The notes below the pieces were generated by a model that was given only the letters and a program-made list of their open reading frames with translations, was not told where the DNA came from and searched no databases. From Delphinapterus leucas (taxonomy: Eukaryota; Chordata; Mammalia; Artiodactyla; Monodontidae): a stretch of DNA of 64,000 bases. The stretch spans positions 81,435,376-81,499,375 of the forward strand of contig NW_022098069.1 of assembly GCF_002288925.2 (NCBI RefSeq). Direction: 5' to 3'. Shown here piece by piece: positions 11,440 to 23,519 of the stretch; the stretch's first letter is position 1; every line of letters starts with the position of its first letter. The position numbers were made by a program, and so were the translations under genes.

Positions 11440-11660
11440 GCTTCCCTGGTGGCGCAGTGGTTGAGAGTCCGCCTGCCGATGCAGGGGACACGGGTTCGTG
11501 CCCCGGTCCGGGAGGATCCCACATGCCGCGGAGCGGCTGGGCCCGTGAGCCATGGCCGCTGAGCCTGCGCGTCCGGAGCCTGTGCTCCGCAACGGGAGAG
11601 GCCACAACAGTGAGAGGCCCGCGTACCGCAAAAAAAATAATTAATTAATTAAAAAAATAA
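11440..11660 (+). mobile_element. CHR-type SINE, young short-body copy
   Basis: It runs from the gcttccctggtggcgcagtg 5' end through the B box ('ggttcgtgccc') to 'gaggcccgcgtaccgc' and an A/TTAA-rich tail. A perfect 19-bp TSD, aataaaaggccaaagttga, lies at 11421-11439 and 11661-11679. It is inverted relative to the copy at 10451. Confidence 0.98.
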
Positions 11661-12485
11661 AATAAAAGGCCAAAGTTGAATATTGTGCCTTTTTTTCAGG
11701 TTCTGTTAAACAACTTAGGGGAATTAAATAGTTACTTTTATTCAAGTGATGTGAGAAATCATTTTTTTCAAGAGAGACTTGCCTAATTCTGGTTTAGAGT
11801 TATTTACATTCATGTGTTCAGCACCTAATATTTTTCTAAGGAAAGACCAGTGTCCAATAAATGTTTTTTTATAAATAAATATTTATTGTATCAACTGATA
11901 TCAAATTTTTTATCATCCACTTTCAGTGAAAAATGAACATAGGCGTTGTGTATATCAGATCACATGTTATGCAGAAAATCAGGTAGTCAGGGTTTCATTT
12001 TTATAGAAAACGTATATAGAAAAAGTAGATAAAAATGAGCAATTCATAGACGAAATAATAATATTTAGTAAGCACATAGAAAGGTCCCAGTTTTAGTAAT
12101 AATATAAGGAATATGAATAAATATATAAAAGATACATTTGAGATATTTATCACCTATCAGTTTAGCAAAAATGAAAAAAGATCAATGTACAGTTCGGAAG
12201 ATATAGAGAAGTAGGCCATTTTATACATTTCTGAAGTCATACTACCTCTTTTAGGAGGGTCATTTGACAATATCAAAATTTCAGCTATGCTTTCCTTTAC
12301 ATACAGAGTAAGTCTTAAAATATATGTGACTTAAATTGTACCGATAATAATTAGATAATTTGTATACTAGCCATTAAATGGAACACAATATAAGTTGTCA
12401 AAAAATTAATTAGATATCCATGTACTTATGGAAAAAATCATATGTTGTACATCAGTACATAAATATCTTCTTAATTTTTAAAAAA

Positions 12486-12524
12486 TGTGTCGTGTGTGTG
12501 CATGTGCGTGTGTCTGTGTGTGTT
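12486..12524 (+). repeat. Interrupted (TG)n microsatellite
   Basis: TG/CG/CA dinucleotides, a short alternating purine-pyrimidine run with three interruptions. Confidence 0.85.
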
Positions 12525-12794
12525 TAGTCATGGTTTTTTAAAAGATTCTGGGAACCATTATTTATAGCATAATCTATATTATTTGGTTTTAAAATAATAA
12601 TATGCATACTTGTGTGACAAAAATGAAAGTCAGGAAAGATATGAATCACATTATTAACAGTGATTTACTTTAGGCAGAGAAGATTATGGAGGATTTTCAT
12701 CTTGTATTTTATAAGATTCTGTATTATTGGAATGTTTTGGTAATAAGCATGAGTCACTTTCATAATCAGGAAAGTAGAACCATTAATTCTAAAT

Positions 12795-12912
12795 TCATTA
12801 TAATTATGTAATATTTTACTTTTATAATTATAATATAATTATTATATACATTTATACTTTTATAATTATGGTTATACTTATTTTATCATTATACTTATGC
12901 TTATATTTTTGG
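12795..12912. repeat. AT-rich low-complexity tract with repeated 'acttttataatta'
   Basis: Nearly pure A/T. The phrase acttttataattat occurs twice (about 12818 and 12856), with related phrases around it, so it looks like local slippage. Confidence 0.7.
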
Positions 12913-13327
12913 TCTCATGTGAGCTAATTCCCTTATTTCTATTTTAATAATTTTGGGCTCTGTCATTAAGCAGATAGCGCACTTGAATAATTAAAACTCA
13001 TAAAAAATGGTAACACACAATCCAGTTGTGGCTATCGTTAATGTTGTATGTGTGTGCATGCACACATATATATGTATATGATTCAGATATTTTCAACTAT
13101 TTGGTTTTGTACCAAATAGACAGGTGGTGTCCCATGGACACAAAAATAATCTACGAATTGCTGCTGCATGCTTTTATGCTCTTTGTACGTAATGCCTTGT
13201 CATGATGAAATAAAAATTTACTTCCACTCTGTCTAGCGTTCAGCCAGCCTATGAGCATAAATTTATAGAGTCAGGGATCTATTGAAATAGTCATTCCTTG
13301 GGGTCAGTTTTCAATCTTCACTTCCCT

Positions 13328-13520
13328 TTTTTTTTTTTTTTTTGCGGTACGCCGGCCTCTCACTGTTGTGGCCTCTCCCGTTGCGGAGCACAGGCTCCGG
13401 ACCCGCAGGCCCAGCGGCCATGGCTCACGGGCCCAGCCACTCTGCGGCATGTGGGATCTTCCCGGACCGGGGCATGAACCCGTGTCCCCTGCATTGGCAG
13501 GCGGACTCTCAACCACTGCG
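13328..13520 (-). mobile_element. CHR-type SINE, young copy missing its first bases
   Basis: The T-run (tail) at 13328-13343 leads into 'gcggtacgccggcctctcac' and the usual body in reverse, but the element stops at 'ctcaaccactgcg' near 13520. It therefore lacks the last 16 or so bases (the 'gggcttccctggtgg' start) found in other copies. The flanking cccttttt/ccctttta is compatible with a short TSD, implying 5' truncation at insertion. Confidence 0.95.
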
Positions 13521-14589
13521 CCCTTTTAATGATTACGACAATTTCATTGCCAACTACGATTCCAGTTTTCACAGGGATACCTCAGAAGACCTCAGGGGTC
13601 CTGTTGATAATCATCCAATCTGAAGGCAGAGATAAATGATCCATTGTGTTTTATTGAAGAGTTCTAATGCAGGAGCTGACAGGCTGTGGGAATTCCTGAG
13701 CTATTAGGTCATTTCACAGAGAAAGTGCTATATTCTTTTGTGCGTCTGTTTCCCTCTACAAAAATGATGATTCATACGTAATTGAAGGAATGTCATTTCA
13801 ACACTATGGCTAGAATTTTGAAAGTCTCAAACAGCTGTATTTTTTCATTAGACTATAATTCTTCCTTTTTTTAAAAAATGTATGGGTGTGGGGGAGGGAT
13901 GAGTATTTTGGCTTTTCCTCTCACGAATGTTCATGAACAGAGCTGCTCTCTGCTTCCCATACCAGATGAAGGAGTAGCAACAGACTGAAGTTATTGACAA
14001 AGAGGGAAGAAGAGGATTGTAAATCATTCCAAAGTGGCACATCAGGGGGATCCGTGGGGAATTAGCCAAGAACACATTGCAGGAGAAGAGGGAACTAGGA
14101 TACTTATAAGTTGTTTTTATTTAGCAGATTTTTTTAAAGGCAGATGTTCAAAAGGAAGTGTGTCAGTCTGGTTGATCTTATGAGGAACTATTCAAACTGA
14201 GCTGTGTCCTTTTAATAATTATGAAACCTAGACCTAAAGTATATACATGTGAAAATCGCTGTGTTAAAACTGGATTCACTATTGTCATACTCCTTACCAG
14301 TACAACAATATAGTGTACTTCTCATCACAAAGAATGAAACAACTATTGACACCATTACAAGGGAAGTGGCTTGCTATGTATAGTGTGATGAAGAAAACGT
14401 GTTTGCCTTACTTTATTTTCAAATTGACCTCTTTTTTAAAAGAATCATATAATTTTTTTATCACTGGCCAATAGGGTATTCCCAAATAATTGTCTAAGCT
14501 GTATCATGAGAGATGATAAGATACACAGCCACTATTATCAGTTAATGTAGCTATAGGTACCCTGAGAAAGAAGAAACTGGTTAGGGTAA
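13521..14589. other. Unassigned DNA
   Basis: Nothing recognised. A Gly-rich GT stretch near 13883-13900 is too short to count as a repeat. Confidence 0.4.
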
Positions 14590-14750
14590 TTGCCAAAATT
14601 CTCATTTTGAGAATGAGCTCCCTGGAGTTCAGAAAAGCTAAGGAATATGCCCAGGTTCCCGTAGCTAATAAATAGTATATGTGGGACTTAAATCTATATC
14701 TTTTTGATTCTAATGCCTATGTGTTTTACAGCCATGATCCTTTGCCTTTC
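14590..14750 (-). mobile_element. MIR SINE fragment, antisense
   Basis: The plus strand shows the reverse-complement MIR order: 'gaaaagctaaggaatatgcccaggttcccgtagctaataaatag', then 'gggacttaaatctatatctttttgattctaatgcctatg'. The copy is ancient and its limits are approximate. Confidence 0.7.
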
Positions 14751-15199
14751 CCTTGGAACTGGTAAAATTCACTTTTTCTGTAATGTTGCAAAAGTGCTTT
14801 CATGAGAGGGATATTACATTATCACTTATATCTTTTTGTCTTTTGAGACTTTTAAAATTTTTTTTACTGTTACTTTAAGATATTTACTTATGTATTCTTT
14901 TTGTGCGAAAATGGATTTAAATCAACTTAAACTGTAGGAATGACAAAAGCTAAAATGACAATTCTGACTTAAGTGAATTTTACTCTTTTATTTTTTTGTA
15001 AAGTTTATCCTAGGTAATAAAGAAGTTAGAGTGCATTTACAGACTAATGTATTCAATGACTACTGGACTCACTGTGTTTTAAAAGAAGAATATAACAAGT
15101 ATAAACTAATTGCTGGAATAAGCGTATCATAATTAAATGTTGCTGGGACAAGAAGAAATGTATCCCAGTCTATATGAGATGCTGATTTTTCCACTCAGT
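14751..15199. other. Unassigned AT-rich DNA
   Basis: Nothing recognised. Confidence 0.4.
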
Positions 15200-15900
15200 T
15201 TACTCATCCTTTATTTATTTTAGGGAATTCTACTCTTTCTCCCTCATAGTAAGTTGTTTGAGTTCTTTTTTACCATTTATATTCTTCTTCTAATTTTTCT
15301 ATTAATCACAAGCATATTTTTCTTTACATCATAAGCATAGTTATAATAGATGCTTTAAAGTCTTTGTGAATTCAGAAATCTTATATCTTGACATTGATTT
15401 CCATTGAAGGTCAAATTTTGTATTGTCTCCTAGACGTTGTGAATATTAGGTTGTAAAAATTGTGGATTCTATTATATTCCCCTGAAGAGTGCTGATTTTT
15501 GTTGTTCTTTTAGCCATCAGTTAATTTGTTTGGAACCAAATTGCAAACTTTCTCTTGGGTGGCAGATCAAATCTCACCTCAGTTCTTTGATTCTTGCCCT
15601 GGGCTGCCTGAAGTCTGGAATGAGCCAGGGATTTGAGTGTAGTTTACACAGAGAATTTAAGGCTCCTATCTATGACTCTACCTTTCTTGGAATTTTCCCT
15701 TCATTTTCCAGCAGTTGTGATTGCCTGAAAGCAGAAAGATTGCAGGCTTTTTATCAGCGATTGAGCCATCCCATATGGCATAGGCTAGAAACCCTCAGAT
15801 TAAAAACTGCAAAATTAAGAAATTTCCCTTATGCCTTCCCTTAATCTGAGGGTTGATTTCCCTCCTGAACCTCCTTGTTTTTTGTTACCCTGCAGTGCCT
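15200..15900 (-). mobile_element. Old LINE-1 (L1M-like) 5' region, antisense
   Basis: T-rich plus strand with phrases typical of antisense old mammalian L1 5' UTR/ORF1: 'gattctattatattcccctgaagagtgctgatttttgttgttcttttagccatcagttaatt' followed by 'agatcaaatctcacc'. The 104-codon plus-strand frame at 15530-15844 lies inside this element and is not a gene. The subfamily and limits are uncertain. Confidence 0.5.
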
Positions 15901-16014
15901 TTGATAGTTTTATTTGGGGTTTTTTTGTTTGTTTGTTTATCTAGGGACAAATTTCTATAATTTTAATCTTACATTATTTGTATCAGTTCTATGGTTTATT
16001 AACATAATTCTTGG

Positions 16015-16500
16015 GTTACAAGTAACAGAAATACAACTCAGTCTGTCTTAAACAAAACAGAAAGGTACATGGCTCACCCTACTGAAATAGTCAAGGTTAA
16101 TTTCCAGAATAGCTGGATTAAGATTCTCAAACAGCATCACCAGGAATTTGTTTTTCTTACATATGTTATATCTTGGTTCTGATTCCTCTCTTCATAGGTT
16201 TTGTTCTGAAGGATTCTCTCCCCATATAGTTTTCAAAGCTCCAGACCTAAATGCTACCAGCTTAAGGACCTCAGCAGAAAGAGAAGGTCTGATACCCACT
16301 GGTTCCAGGAAAAGCCTTGGAACCAACCTCTGCGTTTTTGGCTGGTTGATCCATTCCTAAACTAATCCCTGTGACTGCAGTTGACCAAATCTAGGTCATG
16401 TGTTTGACCCCCTGGAACTGGCTGTGAGTTCAGTCCCATCTAAGCCACATAGCCTGAGAGTAGAGGAGAGTGGTTCCCTAAGGAAAATCAGGTGATAATA
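16015..16500 (+). mobile_element. Ancient interspersed repeat, family not named
   Basis: The order 'gggttacaagtaacagaaatacaactcag...cttaaacaaaacag...catggctcac', then 'gctccagacctaaatgctaccagcttaaggacctcagcag', then 'ccctaaggaaaatcaggtg' matches a dispersed mammalian repeat I have seen repeatedly but cannot name with confidence. A related copy on the same strand is at 48545-48990. Confidence 0.5.
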
Positions 16501-17429
16501 CTAAATGAAAGGCTAGTAGATAGTTCAAACAACAGAATCTCTCTGTTGGCACAGACAGGAAAAGAAAAACATGTCAAGTTGAGAGAAGGGAAATAACTAG
16601 TAACAGATGGTGACCAAAGTGGCTCTCGTTCATTGTCAACTTTCTCCTTCATCCTCTTAAGAGCCAAGTCTAAGTCCCCTCTTGAGCACATTGCCTTTCT
16701 TTGACTCTTTTCATTAGAGTTCTGATCTTCCTTCCCTTTGCCTAAAGAAACAGGGGTTTAGTTCAGTTTCATTTTACCCAAAATAAGCAAACTATTTTCC
16801 TTATGCTGCCCCACAGCAGCCAGGGACATACATCCAACAAAAACCTCTCCCTTTCTAGAGGACGGAATAGGCACAACCGCTTTGTCGACAGCAATGACCA
16901 TAAGCTACTAAGAAAAGGAAACAAAATCTCCATGTTAAAATAAAGAAAAATCAGTAAGTCTGTACATTTTGTAAATGGGAATAGCTTTAAAAAAAAAGAT
17001 CAGTTCTTTTGGGTTACAAGATTATTTTTGTGCTTCGTGTGATTCATACAGATATGGAAGAAGAATGCACAATTTTACTAGCTTAGGAAAAAGAAATTCA
17101 ATTTTATTTTAACGTGTGTCTTATAATGGCTCTCAGTCCCCAGTTCGTCATGAGGCAGTCGATGGTTTAGCTCAGGTTAATCTTACCTGGGTAATGTGCC
17201 TTCATTAGGGCATCTTTGCACTATTAGTGAACTCCATCCAGTGAACTCACTTGTAATATTATTATTGCTTCTTTTCTCTCTACTCATCATCTCTACAAGG
17301 AGAGATATTTCAACTGTTTTTTTTTTTTTTTTACTGATCTTTGAAAGTTTTTTTTCTCTTTTACTTGGAGAGAGCCGCTTCACAGCTCTAGGTTTACCCC
17401 GGGTAGCCAGTTCAGACCCCTAGTCTTCT
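16501..17429. other. Unassigned DNA
   Basis: No gene or repeat family recognised; contains a T-run at 17318-17334. Confidence 0.35.
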
Positions 17430-17434
17430 GATTC

Positions 17435-17704
17435 CCCTCCCCCGCCCATGTCATTGGCCGTTATATGCAGAGGCCCCCTGTAGCAAGCAAAGATGCTAGT
17501 TCTTATTTGTCTCCTGTAAGAGGCTGTCTGTAATACTCAGGACTTAGGGACAGCATTTACAAAGTCTTGCATCAGCAACTCATTCATCTACCCTGGGAGT
17601 AGTGTTAATTGCTCTGTTATACTGATGGTTTATATATAACCCAGCCTTCAAATGAGATTCATTGAAAGTTGGCAATGTTCGTTTACATCTGCAAAAAGGT
17701 GAGT
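17435..17704 (+). promoter_or_regulatory. Weak candidate promoter and first-exon donor
   Basis: In non-repeat sequence there is a C-rich GC-box-like run (17435-17448), an inverted CCAAT (17452-17457), a TATA-like tatatataa (17631-17639) and, 60 bp on, a strong 5' splice donor AAG|GTGAGT with the intron starting at 17699. A polypyrimidine acceptor ending in ttttttttcag is at 18526. The spacing from CCAAT to TATA is longer than usual and there is no coding frame. Such combinations also occur by chance in AT-rich DNA. Confidence 0.15.
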
Positions 17705-19052
17705 ATTTTTCTCCTAGCTTGGGAATAGAGAAGACTGTTACTCATCACTTAGTGTATGTCTAAAGAACAATATTTTTGTTTGCCTTGATTATTATGCAAA
17801 GCCACAAGGCAGACTTTGTATTAAAAGAAATTTGCTGAAGAACTTTAGGGAAAAATCATGGCTCTCACAAAATAACCGCATGCTGGACAGGATATTTATT
17901 TAAAACATTTGTTTGAATACATATGAGGCAGAGTGAACAGAATTACAGAATTATCCTGCTTATAAATTTATTATTCCATTATTTAGATAGCATTGCTAAC
18001 TTTAAAAATAAACTTTACCTTTATTAAGGTATTTTATTAATGGAGACTATATTCTCTTTCCTTGCATAATATGAATAGAAAACATTCAGCTGTTTATGGG
18101 TATTCTCATTCTCACAGTTCATTTGAATAGCATAGATTAAGTAATTTAGAGAGAGGTGGAGTAAGCTAATTCTAGCATGCAAAGTGTGACAGTTAGCTAG
18201 TAGTATTAGCTAGTAGCAATCTCCATTGGTCCAGGATGAAGCAGTACCTATGATTTGGAGGCTTTGAACCATCCCATCACTTTCAATGTGACGCTTTTAT
18301 TTCCCACCCGACACCGAGGTCATCTTAAAACTCCCTCGGGTAGGGCGGGGGAGAGGGAGAGAGAGATGAGTATCCTTTCTGTATATAAACCCGGTCAGTG
18401 AAATGAATAAGAGGATTGCAACTTAGGAAGGCTTGGGTAAGCCGAGATATGCTTACCCTTTCCTGTGAAGATGACTGCAAGATAGCAGACATGGCTGCAA
18501 ACCTACTTAGATTTGTTTTTTTTCAGTTGGGTTACCTAGATAAGCAAGGGCTCAAACTTGGAAGAGCTTCTGGGCTATGTCGGTCTGAATGGAGAGAATA
18601 GATGCACAGATCATAAATTAAGGCTTGGAAACAGCCTGTGAACTTGTGCCAGCAATAGCTAATTTGCAACGATGGGGACTTCATGAAAATGACAGTTTCA
18701 GTCGGCATGGGGAGGCAATCAGAGCCATTTGAGAGGATGGAGAGAGTCTGGTGCCTGCCAGTTGATGTTGGCAGGGGATTGTCAACCCACTGGGTACAAG
18801 GACTCATCGGCATATTTAATGTTATGAGCACAGACATTGTCTTTAAAAACATAAGCCGTGAGAGGGCAATGTGGGCGTCAGGCTGCAGGGAATAGCACTT
18901 CAGGCAGGTGGATGGTACAAAGACTCATAAAAGTGTGGCAAATGGGAAATAGGAATAGAAAGGAGCCAGAAGCGAAGAGAGGTAAACGGCCAGACATAAA
19001 TTCACAAGAAATGTGAGTCTAGAATTTTTAATAATCATTTTTCTCTAATAAC
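17705..19052. other. Unassigned, relatively repeat-free DNA
   Basis: No transposon recognised across about 1.3 kb. A GC-rich patch (18305-18360) precedes a TATATAAA at 18382-18389. Short frames on both strands carry no known motif. Confidence 0.35.
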
Positions 19053-19062
19053 AAAAGTAACA

Positions 19063-19271
19063 GGGCTTCCCTGGTGGCGCAGTTGTTGAGAGTCCGCCTG
19101 CCAATGCAGGGAACACGGGTTCGTGCCCCAGTCCGGGAAGATCCCACATGCCGCGGAGTGGCTGGGCCCGTGAGCCAGGGCCGCTGAGCCTGTGCGTCCG
19201 GAGCCTGTGCTCCGCAGCGGAAGAGGCCACAACAGTGAGAGGCCCGCGTACCGCAAAAAAAAAAAAAAAAA
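19063..19271 (+). mobile_element. CHR-type SINE, young short-body copy
   Basis: It runs from the full 5' end gggcttccctggtggcgcag through a B box to 'gaggcccgcgtaccgc' and a pure A-tail. The TSD aaaagtaaca is at 19053-19062 and 19272-19281. The three overlapping minus-strand frames here are SINE artefacts. Confidence 0.97.
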
Positions 19272-20377
19272 AAAAGTAACAAATGTTGAATGCAAAAAGT
19301 GAAAAAGACAAATAATGTTAGAAAATCCAGAAAAGCACAAAGGGAATAAAAGTTATTCTACTACCATTACCACAAATAGTACTGTTAAAGCTCTACTCTA
19401 AGATTTTCTAGGATTTTTAGCTCCCTAATAAAATAATGAAAAGTATTAAGGGTTAGGGTGGGCAAATCTATTATAATGAAGATATGTTAACTTTCCTCTC
19501 CCACGTCTTGTATTATATTATAAACAGCTAATCTGTAAATTAGGGTAATTGCAGCAAACTACTAAAAATATTATAAAGACCCTCTGTTAACTTACAATTT
19601 TACCTACGTGGTAAGAAATAGATATTTTGAGGATAGTTGCTCATGTGTGTATACTGATAGAAATTAATGAGACTATAAACTAGTTCTAATTACATTACCT
19701 TAAAATCCACTGCTTGAAAATACTTGTGAACAGGTGTTAGATGCCACAAGAAAGGCTTTCAGTTGTGCATTAGATACGTAGTCTTACTCAGTCTTAGGTA
19801 TGTCATGCTTTTTATTCAGTATTGAAAATACAGCGATGATACATCATCAGGTACGGCGGGAAACAGTGTTAAAGCAGTAACTGGAGTTTTCCTACTTTGA
19901 GCTTTACGGAATTTCTCCGGTTGTATCTATCTCATCTCTTAGCCTGGGAATTGAGGTCACAATTTTTCCTAGAAAAAATAATCCTTGTGGAGGCAGTGAC
20001 CGCCTGCCCTTCAAACCTTTCCTTCTCAAACCCAGAATAGGTAAATAGACTGTCACCAAGGAGGGGTAAAGAGAGCTTAGGGGAAAGAGGAAGAGAAGTC
20101 AACTCTGGTATTTTGGAGAATTAGAACAGGACTTTGCAGGAGTAGAATAGGGCTCTGCAGTGTAGCAGGGGTATCTGATTGGGATGCTGACATTGGATGG
20201 GAATGGGAGACGGTCTTTCCACATCGTTTGGGTTCCAGGATGCCACAGAGAAAAAAAATATTCCAATCTCCCCAATAAAATTTCAGGCTTTAGTTAAGAG
20301 AAAGAAGCTAGTGAGAGGCTCAAGGGAGGCTGAAGCCTGGGAACCTCTGTAGATACCAAATTGAAAAAATGTCCTCC

Positions 20378-20414
20378 TCTCCATCTCCATCTCCATCTCC
20401 ATCTCCATCTCCAT
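20378..20414 (+). repeat. (TCTCCA)n hexanucleotide microsatellite
   Basis: Six near-perfect copies of the TCTCCA unit, a pyrimidine-rich hexamer. Confidence 0.95.
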
Positions 20415-21172
20415 AACCATGGACTCTGGTAAGAGAGAGGGTTGCCTCAGATCTACCCACCCTGCATCACAACTGATTGCATAATGGTAGGTTAGGTTTT
20501 TCTGTCATCAGGTAGAATAGGGTTTGAGATTGTTTAATAATCCAGTTACAAAGTAGAAAAAAAATTACTTCATTTTCACCCTTGAGTATCTAAACTCAAT
20601 GAACCTGTATGCCTATTTCTCATATATTTTAGAACTGCTACTTACATTCTCAATTAACCTCACAGTAACTCTATGTTGTAGGTGTTATTGGTCCCCACTC
20701 CTTATTCATTCATCATAAATAAAATGTATTAGGGCTACTAGGTGCCCAAATCTGCACCAGGTTCTAGATATTCTCTGTTATAACAGACACTTATTGTGCC
20801 CCACCTAACATTTATGGAGCCCAAATTCACTCTAACCATTTTTTTATGGCAACCATCTTTGAGATGGTGCAACTGACAACCACTTACATCTCAGCAGCCG
20901 TGGGTGCCTCATACTCATGCCTGTGCGATCTGGAAATGTGGGGAAGTTACCCTATTCCATGAGTGACCCTCGACCAATGGGGCTTGGGAGCCAGTGAACA
21001 AATGGTCCACATTTTGTTCCCTTGAGTAAACAATTCTGGCTTTTTAGAATCTCTTGGCTTGACTTTGCCTCAATTATCCACAGCAGTGACCAACTCAACA
21101 ATGAATCTCCTACTTTATGTCACTTCCCTCACTTCCTCAGCATGCTCTCTGCCATTAACTCCCCAGTAAACT

Positions 21173-21197
21173 ATCTATCCATCCATCCATCCATCTC
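21173..21197 (+). repeat. (ATCC)n microsatellite
   Basis: About six ATCC/ATCT tetramers followed by a short ACTC/TGTG stretch. Confidence 0.9.
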
Positions 21198-21299
21198 ACA
21201 CATACTCACATGTGTGTGAGAGGATGTCTGTGTATGTGTTGGAGGGAAAGAGCCATGGCACTAATTTAAAAAATGTATAACTCATGGTCTCAGGAAGCT

Positions 21300-21435
21300 A
21301 ATGGTTTTGTGGGGAAAATGTTAAAACTAGAGATTAGAGAAGTTTAGACACTTTTTCGAGACTAAATAGCTAATGAGAGGTGCAGCTGGAGTTAGAAACA
21401 GGACTGCACATTCTCAAAATGTGTTCTTTCCACTA
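21300..21435 (-). mobile_element. Probable MIR SINE, antisense
   Basis: The phrases 'gaagtttagacactttttcgagactaaatagctaatgagaggtgcagctggagttagaaacaggactgca' and 'tgtgttctttccac' follow the antisense MIR core ('cacagctagtaagtggcagagctgggattcgaacc...'), with many changes. Confidence 0.5.
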
Positions 21436-22767
21436 TAAAATGGAAACCAGCAATTTATGGTGCTATAGTTTATGTTGCAGCACTGTTAAGATTTTCCTTC
21501 TTTACATGTACTATGTTCTCTTCAAAATAGACAATGATGTCAAGGAAGTGAGAGAAATGAGGTATTCTATAAACTGATTGAGGTTGTGATGTTTAGCAGC
21601 AGGTTCAAAGAAAGAAAGTTTGGGTTCAGAGTCAGTAGAAGAGAGTCTGAGAGAATAAAAGTACAAATAAATTCTGCGTAATTTTCAGAGGAGATGAAGT
21701 CAATGAGAAAGACATCAAAGAATTCCTATAAACCATTTGAACCCTCAAATCCAAGTAACTTAATTTCTTTCCATCCACAGTTTGAAATAAAGACTTCAGA
21801 AAAATAATGTACTCGAAATTACAAAATTAGTCTAAAGACCTGTACTGAAACTCCAGGGGCATGGCTTGCTATTGTATTGCATTTGCCCAATAGCTGTGGG
21901 CACTTGATTAAGGGCTCCACAGGGAGAATAGTTTTCAAAATTAATATGGGCTGCCCTTAGCTGCACACATTTGACTTTCCATGTAATTAACGTTATATGG
22001 CGATATTCTAAAAAGTAAGCAGTATTCATGATGTCATTTTTTTCCAGTCAAGTGTTCGTGTTAAATAGCACTATCATATTTATAGAAAAATATTCAAGTG
22101 ATCATTAATATTTGTTGCAGGGAATTTAAAAGTTCTTCCACAGAGTTTCAGAGTCCTTTTAAATACCTGAGACCACAGCTGAAAATCTGGTGGATAGCAT
22201 GAGGCAGTAGCTAGATGGATTCAGGTGCCCCTACCTGGTTTCAACCAGAGCTGCCGTCTGTTAGTGTGTTACATTGGCTTCCTGGTAAAATATAATCATA
22301 GAAACTTATTTTATTAAAATAATTGAGAAATACAAAAATTAAAGTGATGATACCAATTGAAAGAAACACGTTGTTTAAATTTAAAATAACTGAAACAAAA
22401 TTATAAATCTAGTTGTGTCAAAAATTTTTAATCTGTAGCTTGATGTGCAAAGTAACTAGACTTAAGGAGGACAACTATATGTTCAGTGCTGAAAGAATGA
22501 GTGCAATTAAATAACAAACATGACAGTATAGAAATACATGGTTAGACATTTTATACACAGGTTAAAATTAGGGATATGTCATAGTTTTAATCACTGGGAT
22601 TTTAACAAATTTCTTCAACATTTATTGAGTAGCTGCTTTGTGTCAATCACTTTCTGACAAATAGGGCTGTACCTCTGGACAAAATGACCTCTTGGAACAT
22701 TCTAGTGGAGAAAAGGAAAAAAAAAAACGAAAAGCACAACAACAAAAAAGTAAATTATATCTTAGGT

Positions 22768-23225
22768 TGCGTATTAGTTTCCTATGGCTACTGTAACAAT
22801 TTAACACAAATTTGGTGGCTTAAAGCAACACAGATTTATTCTCTTACCATCTTGGAGGACAGATATCTGAAATCACTTTCACTAAGTTAAAGTCAGAGTG
22901 TCAGCAGAACTCTGGGGGAAAATCTGTTTCCTGGTCTGTTCTGGCTTCTGGAGGTCACCTGCAGTCCACTTGTGACCCCTTATCTCTTTCTTTCATCATC
23001 ACACGTCCTTCTCCTCTTCTGTATTCAAATATCCCTCTGTCTCTCTCTTTTAAGTGCACGCGGGATGGCATTTAGAGCCTGGTTCACATAAATAATACAG
23101 GATAATATTCCCATCTCAATCTCTTTCGTTTAATTACATCTGAAAAGGTCCTTTGGTCACATAAGATAACATTCAGAGATTCCAGGGATTAGGACCCGAA
23201 CGTCATTTTGGGTTTATCACCGCGA
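22768..23225 (+). mobile_element. Ancient solo LTR, probably ERVL-class
   Basis: It begins 'gcgtattagtttcctatggctactgtaacaatttaacacaaatttggtggcttaaagcaacac', continues 'gcttctggaggtcacctgcag' and 'taattacatctgaaaaggtcc', and ends near 'ggattaggacccgaacgtcattttgggtttatcac'. That order is a widespread mammalian LTR type; I am unsure of the subfamily. There are no internal viral genes, so it is a solitary LTR, a relic of an old endogenous element. Confidence 0.65.
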
Positions 23226-23519
23226 GTGATTATCACTCAACATAAGAGAGATTGGGGGTATCCTTGACATGCTATTTTTAAGTAGTGTCATCAGGGTAAG
23301 TCTCTTTGAGTGAGTAACAATTGACCAAAGACAGGTAAGAAGTTGGTTATATGAATATCCAAGGCAGAAAACTACAAGCAGAGTAATAGCCATTTAAAGA
23401 GTTTAAGGGTGGTGGGGGGGGTGTCCATGTGTCCAGAGTTGAATCAGGAAAGAGAAGAGAAGTGGAAGATACGTCAAGGAGTAAATGGCAGGGTTATGTG
23501 AGATTTTTAAGGAAATCAG
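23226..23519. other. Unassigned DNA
   Basis: Contains a short G-run (23411-23421); nothing else recognised. Confidence 0.35.

Larger units (their letters stand above)
11680..13327. other. Unassigned AT-rich DNA
   Basis: No genes recognised. It contains an interrupted (TG)n tract (12486-12524), an AT-rich tract (12795-12912) and a short alternating purine-pyrimidine stretch (13049-13080). Confidence 0.4.
19282..22767. other. Mostly unassigned DNA
   Basis: About 3.5 kb without a recognisable gene. It holds a hexamer microsatellite (20378-20414), an ATCC tract (21173-21197), a probable MIR (21300-21435) and a possible ancient SINE/LINE end near 20640-20770 ('attcattcatcataaataaaatgtattagggctactaggtgcc'). 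The rest is single-copy-looking. Confidence 0.4.

Noticed and set aside
18532..18852. 106-codon minus-strand frame in repeat-free DNA
   Set aside because: No domain, signal peptide or splice context that fits it; length is within chance expectation for 64 kb.
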